Notes: generated by a model from the letters alone, not told the origin. 64,000 nucleotides of DNA from Bacilli bacterium (GCA_017468925.1 JAFUHI010000004.1:1-64000); one strand, 5' to 3'. Shown: positions 16,192 to 25,680, counted from the first letter of the stretch. A program made the numbers and translations.

Positions 16192-18285
16192 ATGAAAGAT
16201 ACTTTTATTTCCGCTAGACTTATTGGTCCAAAGTTAATCAGAGTCAATGTTTTTTCAATGGTTAGCTTTGAAAAATTAGATGCGTATTTAATTGTCAACC
16301 ATAAAGAGAAAATCAAACTTATCCCAACTGCGGTGAAATCACTTCAGTCAAATGTTCTAGTGGACTTTGCTTTAGATAAGGAACTGCCTCTAGGAAATTC
16401 TTATATTTTAGATTGCGTTGACTATGGATTCGCCCCGCTAGATGTATCTGAAGCAACGACTTTCGAAGGCTTTGATGAGAAATATTTTTATGAAAGCGAG
16501 CTTGGTATCAAATACAAGAAAGAAGAAACTCTTTTTAGCTTGTGGGCGCCATTATCTAGCAAAGTCGTTCTAAAAATCGCCAAAAAAGGCGAAGATGCCT
16601 ACTCTTTGCATCAAATGAAAAGAGGAGATCATGGGGTGTTTTCGTTAACGCTAAAAGGCGATTATGATGAAGCGAAATACCTTTTTTTAGTCACAAATTC
16701 TGAATGCGAAAGAGAATGCCTTGATCCATACGCCTATAGCGGCGGGCCAAATATGTCTTATTCTTCCGTCATCGATTTTGAAAAGTTGATAAAACCATGC
16801 CCGCTTGAAGAAAACATCGATCTTTCCTCTGGAATCATCTATGAGGCAAATGTGAGAGATATGAGCATGAATAAACATTCCTCCATTAAAAACCGAGGGA
16901 AGTTTGTGGGACTTATCGAAAAAGACGCAAAAACCAAAAAAGGCTTGCCGGTCGGGCTCAATTACATCAAAAAACTTGGAGTTACCCATATACAACTAAT
17001 GCCTATATATGATTTCGCCACGATTGATGAATTGAACATCGAAAAGAAATATAACTGGGGATATGACCCATGCCAATATTTTATTCCAGAAGGTGGTTAT
17101 TGCACCGATCCATATGATTCATATAAACGCGTCAATGAATGCATTGAAATGATTAACGAAATCCATCGTGATGGAATGGCGGTTTCTATGGATGTTGTCT
17201 ATAACCACGTTTACGAATATGTGACATCAAATTTCGAGAAAATCGTCCCTAATTATTTTTTCCGCAGAAGGAATAATGGCAAGATTACGAATTGCTCAGG
17301 GTGCGGAAATGACTTTGCTTCCGAAAAACCGATGGTGGAGAGATTCTTTGTTGATGTGTCGAAATATTGGGTAAAAACATTCGGGATTGATTGCTTCCGC
17401 ATGGACTTGATGGGTTTGATAAAAATTACAGTCGTTAAAAAAATCGAGGAAGAATGCAAGGAAATCAATAAATCATTCAGGATTTACGGCGAAGGATGGA
17501 ATATGGCTGGTGACACAATTTTAGAGCCTGCAACCATCGAAAACGCCGCAAAATGCAAGGATATTGGATTTTTCAATGACACGTTTAGAGAGTCTTGCAA
17601 AAGATTTTTAGCAGGGGATATGGGTGTCTTCCCCCTGTTAAGATTTGCTTACTGCGGCTCTATGTTTGATATGGATGGATTCAAGGCAAAATTCGATAGC
17701 CAATCACAATCAATTAATTACGTCGAATGCCATGATGACAAAACGTTTTTCGATTACATATCAGATAAATCTGATATTTCCACCAAAGACAAATTGATGA
17801 TATGCAAGTTAGCGGGAGCCATAACACTGACTTCTTTTGGTATACCTTTTATCCATGCTGGACAAGAAATCGGGGCGAGCAAATTCGGGAAAAATAACAC
17901 CTACAATTTATCGGATGTCTACAATCAATTCCCTTACGATTTGCTAGATGAAAGAGAAAGGATGTATCGTTATTACCAAGGCTTGAATCATTATAGAAGG
18001 AGGTTTGCCCCGTTATATCTACTAAATAAAGAGAAAATCGCAGAGATAATGGATATGGATCTCATCAACTCGCTTGTGGTGGTCAAATTCAAAAAAGACG
18101 AATCTATATCGCCTTATAAGAGACTGATCCTTCTATTTAATCCCACCAACCAGACCAAGACATTCTCTTTCGACGAAGACATGACCATATTATTTGATGG
18201 ATATGATTATGTAGAAGAGGCCTCCTCATTGGTCAAAAACGCTGTGATTGGAAAATATTCTGTTCTCTTTGTCGGGGAAAAATGA
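16192..18285 (+). CDS. pulA: Type I pullulanase (alpha-glucan debranching enzyme, GH13)
   Basis: 697 residues without a signal peptide, so intracellular. The N-terminal beta domain includes a CBM48-like region (EETLFSLWAPLSSKVVLKI). The type I signature YNWGYDP is at 287-293. Catalytic residues: Asp405 (GIDCFRMDLMG), Glu434 (YGEGWN), Asp515 (VECHDDKT); the DVVYNHVY motif is present. It cleaves alpha-1,6 branches in glycogen- or pullulan-like glucans. No ribosome binding site is obvious ahead of the ATG, 9 bp after ftsK, so expression may depend on read-through. Confidence 0.95.
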   Translation: MKDTFISARLIGPKLIRVNVFSMVSFEKLDAYLIVNHKEKIKLIPTAVKSLQSNVLVDFALDKELPLGNSYILDCVDYGFAPLDVSEATTFEGFDEKYFYESELGIKYKKEETLFSLWAPLSSKVVLKIAKKGEDAYSLHQMKRGDHGVFSLTLKGDYDEAKYLFLVTNSECERECLDPYAYSGGPNMSYSSVIDFEKLIKPCPLEENIDLSSGIIYEANVRDMSMNKHSSIKNRGKFVGLIEKDAKTKKGLPVGLNYIKKLGVTHIQLMPIYDFATIDELNIEKKYNWGYDPCQYFIPEGGYCTDPYDSYKRVNECIEMINEIHRDGMAVSMDVVYNHVYEYVTSNFEKIVPNYFFRRRNNGKITNCSGCGNDFASEKPMVERFFVDVSKYWVKTFGIDCFRMDLMGLIKITVVKKIEEECKEINKSFRIYGEGWNMAGDTILEPATIENAAKCKDIGFFNDTFRESCKRFLAGDMGVFPLLRFAYCGSMFDMDGFKAKFDSQSQSINYVECHDDKTFFDYISDKSDISTKDKLMICKLAGAITLTSFGIPFIHAGQEIGASKFGKNNTYNLSDVYNQFPYDLLDERERMYRYYQGLNHYRRRFAPLYLLNKEKIAEIMDMDLINSLVVVKFKKDESISPYKRLILLFNPTNQTKTFSFDEDMTILFDGYDYVEEASSLVKNAVIGKYSVLFVGEK

Positions 18286-18315
18286 TGATTAAGCCTCCGG
18301 AAAGGAGGTAATACA

Positions 18316-18588
18316 ATGATTAGCTCGGTGTATCTATCCGGCACTTTGGGCGAACGCGTTGACGACCAATATCGTTATGTCGAAATCAAACGTTGTGTCC
18401 CTGGCCCAACCGGCAAATTTGAGACCGATCGTTTTCTCGTGAAAAGCATGCTTTCTCCCAAAGGGCCTTTCATGAGCGAACCAAAAGGTGTCCATATATG
18501 CCTAAAAGGAAGAATCGAAATGGATAAGCGATATGGTTTGGTCATCGTCGATGAGATTGATGAGATAAGCCACATCACGATGTATTAG
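18316..18588 (+). CDS. Small OB-fold-like protein, possibly SSB-related
   Basis: 90 residues. The order of segments (VYLSGTLGERV, YRYVEIKRCVPG, ETDRFLVKSMLSPKGPF, GVHICLKGRIEM, LVIVDEIDEI) resembles the beta strands of single-stranded DNA-binding OB folds, with the typical G-x-I-x-x-K-G-R-I-E element. It is too short for a full SSB and has no acidic C-terminal tip. GAAAGGAGG before the ATG predicts strong translation. The link to SSB is inference from pattern; otherwise a hypothetical protein. Confidence 0.5.
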   Translation: MISSVYLSGTLGERVDDQYRYVEIKRCVPGPTGKFETDRFLVKSMLSPKGPFMSEPKGVHICLKGRIEMDKRYGLVIVDEIDEISHITMY

Positions 18589-18688
18589 CCTTTTCAAAGG
18601 AAGGGGGGTTGGGGCTTTAATTTTTAAATCCGTTTCCTCCCTTCTTTAGAACTATGACAAAAATCTTGATTTGTTATAGACTATAGTT

Positions 18689-19522
18689 ATGTGCAAATAC
18701 GTTCGTTGGATTTCTAAAGTTGGGCCTCGCATTATAAAGGATCACTTTAGATATATAAAACCTTTTTATAAACATAAAGATAAGCATTCCTTAGAAGAAA
18801 GATATTCGCGTTTGAGGGAGCTTTTCATAACCGTTCTCAATGTCATGAGGCTCGATATAAAAATACATGGCATAGAAAACCTAAGGAAGTTAGAAGAAGA
18901 GGGCAAGACTTTTTTCCTCGTATCCAATCACATAAGCGATATGGATCCGCTTCCGCTTGTCTATTTATCGGAAAAGCCTCTAACATTCATCGCTAAAAAA
19001 GAAACCGCGAAATACCCTATCGTTAACAAAGCTATCGTGGATTTGGATGGTTTTTTCCTAGATAGAGAAGATTTAAAGCAATCGCTCAGGGTTATGAAAG
19101 ATGTTAAGGATAGGCTTGGACATAATGATCTTTCGATTGGAATTTTCCCTGAAGGAAAAAGAAACAAAGAGCCAGATGGCCCGATAAAGGAGTTCCACCC
19201 AGGCTCGTTTAGGCCTGCGATAAATTCGAATAGCTATATTCTCCCTGTCGCGATTTTTGGAACCCACAGGGTCCTTCAATCGAAATATAATTTCAAAAGA
19301 TTCCCGATAGAGATAACTATCCTTCCGCCTCTAGGACTAGAATTCTATTCCGGGAAGAAATCCCAGGATATTGCCCCAGAAATCAACAAGATGATCAATG
19401 ATGAAGTTGATAAAATGAAGATGATTGATAAAGAATTCATCGAAAAAGGATATCACAAAATTCCTCTCAAGAAGGGGCAAATCCCAGGTAGAGATAGTGT
19501 TCTTATGATCAAAAATAAATAG
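18689..19522 (+). CDS. plsC: 1-acyl-sn-glycerol-3-phosphate acyltransferase (PlsC family)
   Basis: 277 residues. Acyltransferase motif I NHISDMD (His-x4-Asp catalytic pair), motif II near FLDREDLKQS, motif III FPEGKRN and motif IV LPVAIFGTHRV. It makes phosphatidic acid from lysophosphatidic acid at the inner face of the membrane. The N-terminal ~60 residues are basic and longer than in minimal PlsC. It starts with a TATAGA (18675-18680) 8 nt before the ATG and no clear ribosome site. Confidence 0.88.
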   Translation: MCKYVRWISKVGPRIIKDHFRYIKPFYKHKDKHSLEERYSRLRELFITVLNVMRLDIKIHGIENLRKLEEEGKTFFLVSNHISDMDPLPLVYLSEKPLTFIAKKETAKYPIVNKAIVDLDGFFLDREDLKQSLRVMKDVKDRLGHNDLSIGIFPEGKRNKEPDGPIKEFHPGSFRPAINSNSYILPVAIFGTHRVLQSKYNFKRFPIEITILPPLGLEFYSGKKSQDIAPEINKMINDEVDKMKMIDKEFIEKGYHKIPLKKGQIPGRDSVLMIKNK

Positions 19523-19542
19523 GGCCAGCGCCCTATTTGTTT
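19517..19542. terminator. Bidirectional terminator between plsC and the rRNA methyltransferase gene
   Basis: Perfect 9-bp stem AAATAGGGC (19517-19525) / GCCCTATTT (19530-19538), loop CAGC, T-rich on the plus side and A-rich (T-rich on minus) on the other. Confidence 0.88.
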
Positions 19543-19546
19543 TCTA

Positions 19547-20845
19547 TTAATCCTTCCATTCTCGCCTTAGCCCTTTTGGGTAATGGTTTTTGGCGATTCC
19601 TTGGGTTGCTTTAATATATCCAAGGTTGAAGTTGTCATACGAGACTATATAGAATCCGTCCGCCAAAGCGGTTGGGAATGTATCTCCATGGACATAATGC
19701 ATCGCATCTTCCTTGCTGATCTTCACCGAATAGCTGGGGTTGAGGAAGTGGCAAAGATGATGATCTGGGATATAAATCAAACTGTCTCTTATTTCGAATA
19801 ATTTGACGCCGTATCTTAATATATTAAGATGTCTGGTATCGAAATATTGCGATAATGAATAGAATTTTCCTCTCATTATTTCGTTTGACCTATCGCTTAA
19901 ACCATATTGGGCCAAGAAATCCTCATATCTTTTGTTCGGTACGACTGTCTTTGGGGTTTTGATAAGCTCGCCAGGTTTTTTGAACAAGCAAATGAATTGT
20001 CCTTCGCCTTCGAAACGGCTGGGGAAGAGATGCACGGCTTCTTTTAGTTGCTCAGAACGATAGAAAGCGTCGGACTGAGGCAGATCCACCAATTCAATCT
20101 CTGGATGCCTTTCCTTGAAATCAAGGATTGTGGCTTCGTTTTCTTCGTAGTTGAAGGAGCAGGTGCTATAGGAGATGGTGCCGCCTTCTTTTAGCATATC
20201 GTAGGCTAGTTCGAGGATTTCCAACTGTTTTCTATGGTTGGATCTAGCTTTTTCTATTTTCCAATCTTCTCTGGCTTTTTGATCTTTTCTCATCATAGCC
20301 GAGCCAGAGCAAGGGGCATCCACGATGATTTTATCGAAAGTGTTTTTGAAATAGACATGCGAGAAAACAAAATCGTTTGATGCCACGATCATATTTCCAC
20401 GTCCCATCCTTTCAACGTTTTGGCTCATGGCTTTGGCGCGAGGATAGGAGATGTCGTTGGAAATTACGATGCCTTGATCTTGCATGGCAAGGGAGGCGCC
20501 TATAGATTTATTTCCTGGAGCGGCGCAGATATCTAGAACGATATCGTCTTTTTCCGGGGCTAAAAAATAGACCGCCATCATGGCTGAGGCATCTTGGATT
20601 GAATATACTCCATTTTGATAGAGCATCGACTGACCGAATTCGTATTCGTCCTTGTCGTATAGATACGCATGTTCGACAAAAGGATGTTTCCTTACATTGG
20701 GGTAGCGACGAATGAATTCGATGTCGCTCATTTTCTTCGTGTTTAAAAGCAAAGCATGGGTTGGTTTCCCATTATCTATTGCGTTAATTAGAGCATCGGC
20801 TTCGCTTTCTGGTAAATATTCAAGAAGTGATTCTCTGAAATCCAT
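19547..20845 (-). CDS. rsmF: RsmF-like 16S rRNA m5C methyltransferase (NOL1/NOP2/Sun family)
   Basis: 432 residues. N-terminal FGQSMLYQNGVYSIQDASAM and SAM motif VLDICAAPGNKSIGAS, then DAPCSGSAMMRKD and the second cysteine motif YSTCSFNYEENE (catalytic and release cysteines). A C-terminal ~130-residue PUA-like extension (ILRYGVKLFEIRDSLIYIP, LADGFYIVSYDNFNLGYIKA) fits the RsmF/YebU type rather than RsmB. Methylates cytosine in 16S rRNA. On its strand TATAAT ends 6 nt before the ATG with no ribosome site, a leaderless-type start. Confidence 0.88.
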   Translation of the reverse strand: MDFRESLLEYLPESEADALINAIDNGKPTHALLLNTKKMSDIEFIRRYPNVRKHPFVEHAYLYDKDEYEFGQSMLYQNGVYSIQDASAMMAVYFLAPEKDDIVLDICAAPGNKSIGASLAMQDQGIVISNDISYPRAKAMSQNVERMGRGNMIVASNDFVFSHVYFKNTFDKIIVDAPCSGSAMMRKDQKAREDWKIEKARSNHRKQLEILELAYDMLKEGGTISYSTCSFNYEENEATILDFKERHPEIELVDLPQSDAFYRSEQLKEAVHLFPSRFEGEGQFICLFKKPGELIKTPKTVVPNKRYEDFLAQYGLSDRSNEIMRGKFYSLSQYFDTRHLNILRYGVKLFEIRDSLIYIPDHHLCHFLNPSYSVKISKEDAMHYVHGDTFPTALADGFYIVSYDNFNLGYIKATQGIAKNHYPKGLRREWKD

Positions 20846-20847
20846 AT

Positions 20848-20863
20848 ATCAATTATAATTGAT
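20848..20863. promoter_or_regulatory. 16-bp perfect palindrome holding divergent -10 boxes
   Basis: ATCAATTATAATTGAT is its own reverse complement. It contains TATAAT on the plus strand (20854-20859, toward deoA) and on the minus strand (20857-20852, toward the rsmF-like gene), overlapping by 4 bp. It may be just overlapping promoters or also an operator. Confidence 0.5.
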
Positions 20864-20898
20864 TTGTGAAAAATAAAAAATACCCGAGGTAAAGATTT

Positions 20899-22203
20899 AT
20901 GAGAATGGTGGATATTATTGAACACAAAAGGGACGGTTTGGAATTAAGCGAGGAAGAGATAAGGTTTTTCATTAAAGGTTACACCGATGGATCTATCCCC
21001 GATTACCAAGCAAGCGCTTTGACTATGGCGATACTATTTAGGGGGATGAATAAAAACGAAACATCCATCCTAACGGATGCGATGGAGCATTCCGGAGACA
21101 CGGTCGATTTATCCTCTATAAAAGGTATCGTTGTTGATAAGCATTCTACGGGTGGAGTTGGCGATAAGACGTCTTTGGCTGTTGGCCCATTGGTGGCGGC
21201 ATGTGGAGCGAAAGTCGCTAAAATGAGCGGAAGAGGTCTTGGTCATACCGGCGGGACTCTAGATAAAATGGAATCAGTCCCTGGAATGAAAATACAGATC
21301 TCCAGCGATGATTTCATAAAACAAGTCAACGAAATCGGTATCGCCATCATCGGTCAAACAAAGGCAGTGGACCCAGCGGATAAAAAATTATATGCGTTGC
21401 GTGATGTTACTGGCACAGTAGAATCAATTCCTTTAATCGCCTCCTCGATCATGAGCAAGAAGCTTGCTTCTGGGTCGGATGCAATACTACTCGACGTTAA
21501 ATTCGGAAGCGGCGCTTTTATGAAAACATTTGATAGCGCCGTCGCTTTGGCAACTACAATGGTTGAAATAGGTGATCAGCTTGGTAGAGACACTAGAGCA
21601 ATCATCACCGATATGGACGAGCCTTTAGGAAAAGCCGTAGGTAATAGTTTGGAAGTGATAGAGGCTATTGAAACGCTTCAAGGAAGAGGGCCAAAGGATT
21701 TCGTTGAGCTTGTCATCCAAGCCGGCGGAATCATGCTTGAGCAAGCCAAGATTGCCAAAACACGCGAAGAAGGCGAGAAAATGATTCAAAAAGCTATAGA
21801 TGATCGCAGCGGATTCAAAAAACTCAAGGAATTATTTAAAGCCCAAGGCGGGGATATTTCCTATCTAGAAGACACATCTAAATTCCCTGTGTCCAAGCAT
21901 ATCCACGAAATCGTAAGCGATAAAGATGGATACGTGGAGAGAATCGACTCTTTGGAAATCGGTGTCTCCGCGATGAAATTAGGGGCAGGCAGAGCGACGA
22001 TGGATGATGTAATCGATCCAAGCGCTGGCATCGTGCTCAACAAAAAGGTCGGTGACTATGTCAAAAAGGGCGAATTGCTTGCAAAAGCTTACACAAACAA
22101 ATTAAATATTGAAGAAGTGCTCAATGAGATAAAAGGAGCCTTCACCTTATCCACAAAGCACGTCATCAAGCAACCGATGATACACAAATACATAAGCATA
22201 TGA
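20899..22203 (+). CDS. deoA: Pyrimidine-nucleoside (thymidine) phosphorylase
   Basis: 434 residues, family length. The signature VDKHSTGGVGDKTSL and SGRGLGHTGGTLDKMESVPG form the phosphate/nucleoside site, with ASSIMSKKLASGSDAILLDV at the active-site Lys region. It splits thymidine, uridine or deoxyuridine into base and (deoxy)ribose-1-phosphate. It starts a tightly packed unit: its stop overlaps the dtd start by 4 bp. deoC (52926) and cdd (57570) complete the salvage route elsewhere. Confidence 0.96.
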   Translation: MRMVDIIEHKRDGLELSEEEIRFFIKGYTDGSIPDYQASALTMAILFRGMNKNETSILTDAMEHSGDTVDLSSIKGIVVDKHSTGGVGDKTSLAVGPLVAACGAKVAKMSGRGLGHTGGTLDKMESVPGMKIQISSDDFIKQVNEIGIAIIGQTKAVDPADKKLYALRDVTGTVESIPLIASSIMSKKLASGSDAILLDVKFGSGAFMKTFDSAVALATTMVEIGDQLGRDTRAIITDMDEPLGKAVGNSLEVIEAIETLQGRGPKDFVELVIQAGGIMLEQAKIAKTREEGEKMIQKAIDDRSGFKKLKELFKAQGGDISYLEDTSKFPVSKHIHEIVSDKDGYVERIDSLEIGVSAMKLGAGRATMDDVIDPSAGIVLNKKVGDYVKKGELLAKAYTNKLNIEEVLNEIKGAFTLSTKHVIKQPMIHKYISI

Positions 22204-22652
22204 GAATTTTGGTCCAAGAAGTTAAAAAAGCAGAAGTATGGATTGATGGGAAAGTATTCTCCTCAATCAATAGAGGTTTTTGCTTATTCGTCGGATTCAC
22301 GCATGGCGATGATCAAAAAATCATAGAGAAGATGGCGGATAAAGTCTCTAAACTCAGGATATTCCCTGACGAGAATGGAAAAACAAACCTTTCTCTATTC
22401 GATGTCGGAGGAGAGATTTTATCAGTCTCCCAATTCACTTTATATGGCTCGGTCAAGGAGGGGAATAGGCCTTCTTTTGTCGAATCATTAAGACCAGATG
22501 AAGCCAGAACTCTTTTCGCTTTATGGAACAATATTCTTTCTAGCAAGGTGCCATCCTTGAAAACTGGAGTTTTCCAGGCTGATATGGATATTCATTTAAT
22601 AAATGAAGGGCCTTTTACTTTATTGCTCGATAGCAAGGAATTAGTGAAATGA
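22200..22652 (+). CDS. dtd: D-aminoacyl-tRNA deacylase
   Basis: 150 residues. Catalytic-pocket motifs SVSQFTLYG and the Gly-cisPro-type motif NEGPFT (canonical NxGPVT, with Phe for Val). Removes D-amino acids (and Gly from tRNA-Ala) from charged tRNA. ATGA overlaps at both ends (with deoA and with mnmA) show strict operon packing. Confidence 0.94.
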   Translation: MRILVQEVKKAEVWIDGKVFSSINRGFCLFVGFTHGDDQKIIEKMADKVSKLRIFPDENGKTNLSLFDVGGEILSVSQFTLYGSVKEGNRPSFVESLRPDEARTLFALWNNILSSKVPSLKTGVFQADMDIHLINEGPFTLLLDSKELVK

Positions 22653-23782
22653 AGAAGGTGATGTTGGGTCTATCTGGTGGCGTCGATAGCGCTATCGCTG
22701 CCTATCTTTTGAAAAAGGAAGGACACGATGTCACTGGGGCTTTTATGCGCAACTGGGACGCTATGCTCAATAACGATTATTTGGGCAATCCAACCGCAGG
22801 GAATGACCAATGTCCTCAGGAAGCTGACTATGATGACGCCAAATCTGTGGCGAAAAAACTAGATATCCCTTTGGAAAGAATCGATTTTGTTAAAGAATAC
22901 TGGGACAATGTCTTTTCGTATTTCTTAAGGGAATATGAAAAGGGGAGAACCCCGAACCCCGATATCTTGTGCAACAAAGACATCAAATTCGATTCATTTT
23001 TGGAATTTGCCAAAAAGAAGGGATTCGATACCATTGCGATGGGCCACTATGCTAGAAAAGTTGAAAAAGATGGCCATACATATTTAGCCAAACCCAAAGA
23101 TTTGAACAAAGATCAAACATATTTTCTCTGCGCTTTAAATGAAGAGCAAATAAAGTCGTGCCTTTTTCCTATGGAAAATATTACCAAGGTAGAGGCCAGA
23201 AAGATTGCAGATGAGCTCGGCCTAGATGAAGTTGCTTCTAAGCATGGATCGACTGGAATTTGTTTTATCGGCGAAAGAAGATTCAAGGAATTCCTCCAGA
23301 ATTATTTTCCATCGCACAAAGGAGATATTATCGACATCAACACCGGGAGAAAAGTCGGTGAGCATATCGGCGTCCTTTATTACACGATAGGCCAAAGAAA
23401 AGGGCTTGGCATCGGGGGAATAAAAGGCGAGGAAAGCAATGGTTGGTTCGTCTGCAAGAAAGATGTGAAAAACAACGTTCTTTTGGTGTCGAATGGCGAT
23501 GAAGATGAGCATTTATTGAGCGATAAGTGCTTGGTGACCGATGTTAATTTCATCGCTCCAAAAGACTTCAAAACCCTCCATGTTGGAGTCAAATTCAGAT
23601 ATAGGCAGGCCGATAATGGCTGCGCTTTGCGTTTTGAAGGTGATAACGTAATCCTAGAATATGATAGACCCGTCAAAGCCGTGACTCCTGGTCAATGGGC
23701 CGCCTTCTATTTGGATGATGTTCTTTTGGGCGGCGGAATAATTGATCAAACATTCTATAAAGGCAAAAGAAATGACATTTAG
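22649..23782 (+). CDS. mnmA: tRNA-specific 2-thiouridylase MnmA
   Basis: 377 residues. PP-loop GLSGGVDSAIAAYLLK, first catalytic Cys in NPDILCNKDIKF, second in GSTGICFIGERRF, and TIGQRKGLGIGG. Forms s2U34 in tRNA Lys, Glu and Gln. AAGGAA precedes the ATG, which overlaps the dtd stop. The 3' end overlaps the next gene by 11 bp. Confidence 0.97.
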   Translation: MKKVMLGLSGGVDSAIAAYLLKKEGHDVTGAFMRNWDAMLNNDYLGNPTAGNDQCPQEADYDDAKSVAKKLDIPLERIDFVKEYWDNVFSYFLREYEKGRTPNPDILCNKDIKFDSFLEFAKKKGFDTIAMGHYARKVEKDGHTYLAKPKDLNKDQTYFLCALNEEQIKSCLFPMENITKVEARKIADELGLDEVASKHGSTGICFIGERRFKEFLQNYFPSHKGDIIDINTGRKVGEHIGVLYYTIGQRKGLGIGGIKGEESNGWFVCKKDVKNNVLLVSNGDEDEHLLSDKCLVTDVNFIAPKDFKTLHVGVKFRYRQADNGCALRFEGDNVILEYDRPVKAVTPGQWAAFYLDDVLLGGGIIDQTFYKGKRNDI

Positions 23783-25637
23783 CGGCAAAAGAAAATCGTT
23801 GATATTTTTCCTTTTCTCCATTTTTTGCGTATCTACATTGATGGCGGTTGGTTCTTCGCCCAGGAAAAGCGCGAAAGCCGATGCCTTAAGCGAGTATTAT
23901 TCTTCGATTGATTGGACCAAAAGAGGAAGCAGTCTAAAAAGCGATTTAAATGGCCTAATCAAAGATTTTACTAACGTTAGCTATAAGGCTTTATATGATG
24001 TCTATGAGACTACGGATAACAAAAATGGCTATATCTGGGATATGTATTCCAATGAGAATTATCCTCTCGATTCCCTTAGATGCGGCAATTATAGCGCGGA
24101 AGGGGATTGCTACAATCGCGAACACACCATCCCTCAATCAGTCTTTAATGAGAATTCTCCGATGGTTTCTGATGCATTCCACGTTTATCCGACGGATGGC
24201 TACGTCAATAATAGAAGAAGCAATTATCCGCATGGGGAAGTGGGTTCGGCAACCTACACATCCAACAATGGGTCTAAATTAGGAAGCGCTTCAAGCGGCG
24301 GTGGAAGTGGGACGGTTTTTGAGCCGATCGATGAATACAAAGGCGATTTCGCTAGAACATATTTCTATTTCGTCACTTGCTATGAGGACAAAATGGGCAG
24401 TGACACGACTTGGAAAAATTACGCTCCATTTTCCTATGGAAGTGGCTTGGGGCTTTCCTCCACATATTTATCCTTATATTTAAAGTGGGCAAGGCAAGAT
24501 CCTGTCTCCCAGAAAGAAATAGATAGGAATAACGCGGTTTACGCCGTTCAGAATAACCGCAACCCATATATTGATTATCCTGGGGCGGTGGCAGCCGTAT
24601 TCAATGGAGGGAATGACATTTCTTCTTATGGCCATTACCCAGATGGAGGCTCTTCAAGTTCATCTAGCCAAGCTTCCTCCTCATCCTCTTCACAAAGTAG
24701 TTCATCATATTCTTCATCCTCAAGTTCATCCATGGTTTCTTCATCCTCAATTTCATCCTCCAGCCAAGCGAGTTATGGAGATGGAACCTACACTTTGATA
24801 ACAAAAACATCCGATTTGGAGACTGGGAAAAAATATCTTATCGCTTCGGGGATGAGCGGTTCTGTCAAAGTGTTTGCTGGCGTGAATGGAACAAATGGAA
24901 GCGCGGTCAATGCATCCATATCTTCCTCGACGATCACCTTGACTTCGTCGATGCATCCTATTCGCATAGACTCGGGATACACTCTGTATGATACGGTCAA
25001 TGAAAGCTACGTCATTTGCGGAGCGAATAGTAATAGGATCGCTTCTTCATCAAGCGGTGAAGCGATGACCATAAGCTTTTCTTCCTCTGCGGCAACCATT
25101 AAGCCGAATTCGTATACAAGAACTTTGCAATGGAATAGCAGCGCAAGCATATTCAGGTTTTATAGCTCGTCGCAGGGCAGTATCTATCTTTTCAAAGAAA
25201 ATGAAAGCGATCCTGTGGATTCCTATGCATCAAAATTCCTAGAGATTGTCGGGGCCAAATGCGTTTCCTCCGCTTCGAGCACTCCCTCATCAGCCTTGCT
25301 TCAAGCTTGGGCTAATGCCTATACGCAAGGAGGGTATGATAATTTATCTTCCTCCGCTAAAGCAAGCTTTAAAAACGCGACTCATTCGACTAACTCGAAT
25401 TTAGGAAAATGCGTCACTTTGTATGATTATATTTTGAATAAATATGGCAACGAGGCTTTCTCATCTTATTATGGCGATTACATGGGAAGAAATTCGAATT
25501 CTTTTGGCAAAATTAGGGTAAATGCCATTGAAAATGAGTCGTCTTCCCCTTTTTATCATATAAGCATAGCTATTTCAGCCATCTCGTTTACCATTTTGGT
25601 TGGGGTGATTGTCTATTCGAGAAAGAAAGCTAGGTAA
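23772..25637 (+). CDS. Membrane-anchored secreted endonuclease I with Ser-rich linker
   Basis: 621 residues from ATG 23772 (AAAGG 9 nt upstream; a longer in-frame start at 23742 would precede the basic signal region). N-terminal signal KRKSLIFFLFSIFCVSTLMA. Endonuclease I domain (~45-285): GYIWDMYS, NREHTIPQSVF with His118, DGYVNNRRSNYPHGEV with metal-binding Asn146/147, and FEPIDEYKGDFARTYFYFVT. Then a ~40-residue Ser-rich linker (~293-333), an all-beta domain (~338-485, YTLITKTSDLETGKKYLIAS), an ~80-residue helical C-domain and a TM anchor (FYHISIAISAISFTILVGVI) with the basic tail YSRKKAR. Likely degrades DNA outside the cell for nucleotide scavenging, which fits deoA upstream. Confidence 0.85.
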   Translation: MTFSGKRKSLIFFLFSIFCVSTLMAVGSSPRKSAKADALSEYYSSIDWTKRGSSLKSDLNGLIKDFTNVSYKALYDVYETTDNKNGYIWDMYSNENYPLDSLRCGNYSAEGDCYNREHTIPQSVFNENSPMVSDAFHVYPTDGYVNNRRSNYPHGEVGSATYTSNNGSKLGSASSGGGSGTVFEPIDEYKGDFARTYFYFVTCYEDKMGSDTTWKNYAPFSYGSGLGLSSTYLSLYLKWARQDPVSQKEIDRNNAVYAVQNNRNPYIDYPGAVAAVFNGGNDISSYGHYPDGGSSSSSSQASSSSSSQSSSSYSSSSSSSMVSSSSISSSSQASYGDGTYTLITKTSDLETGKKYLIASGMSGSVKVFAGVNGTNGSAVNASISSSTITLTSSMHPIRIDSGYTLYDTVNESYVICGANSNRIASSSSGEAMTISFSSSAATIKPNSYTRTLQWNSSASIFRFYSSSQGSIYLFKENESDPVDSYASKFLEIVGAKCVSSASSTPSSALLQAWANAYTQGGYDNLSSSAKASFKNATHSTNSNLGKCVTLYDYILNKYGNEAFSSYYGDYMGRNSNSFGKIRVNAIENESSSPFYHISIAISAISFTILVGVIVYSRKKAR

Positions 25638-25680
25638 GATAAAAGAAAATATATATTTTCAAAAAAGTATGTTATCATCT

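Noticed and set aside
18590-18650. Terminator after the OB-fold-like gene
   Set aside because: GAAGGGGGG and CCTCCCTTC could pair, but over a loop of about 28 nt and without a T run after the second arm; support is too weak.
24571-24798. Histidine-rich frame in the endonuclease gene
   Set aside because: It is the alternative reading of the Ser-rich linker codons (TCATCC repeats), not a metal-binding gene.
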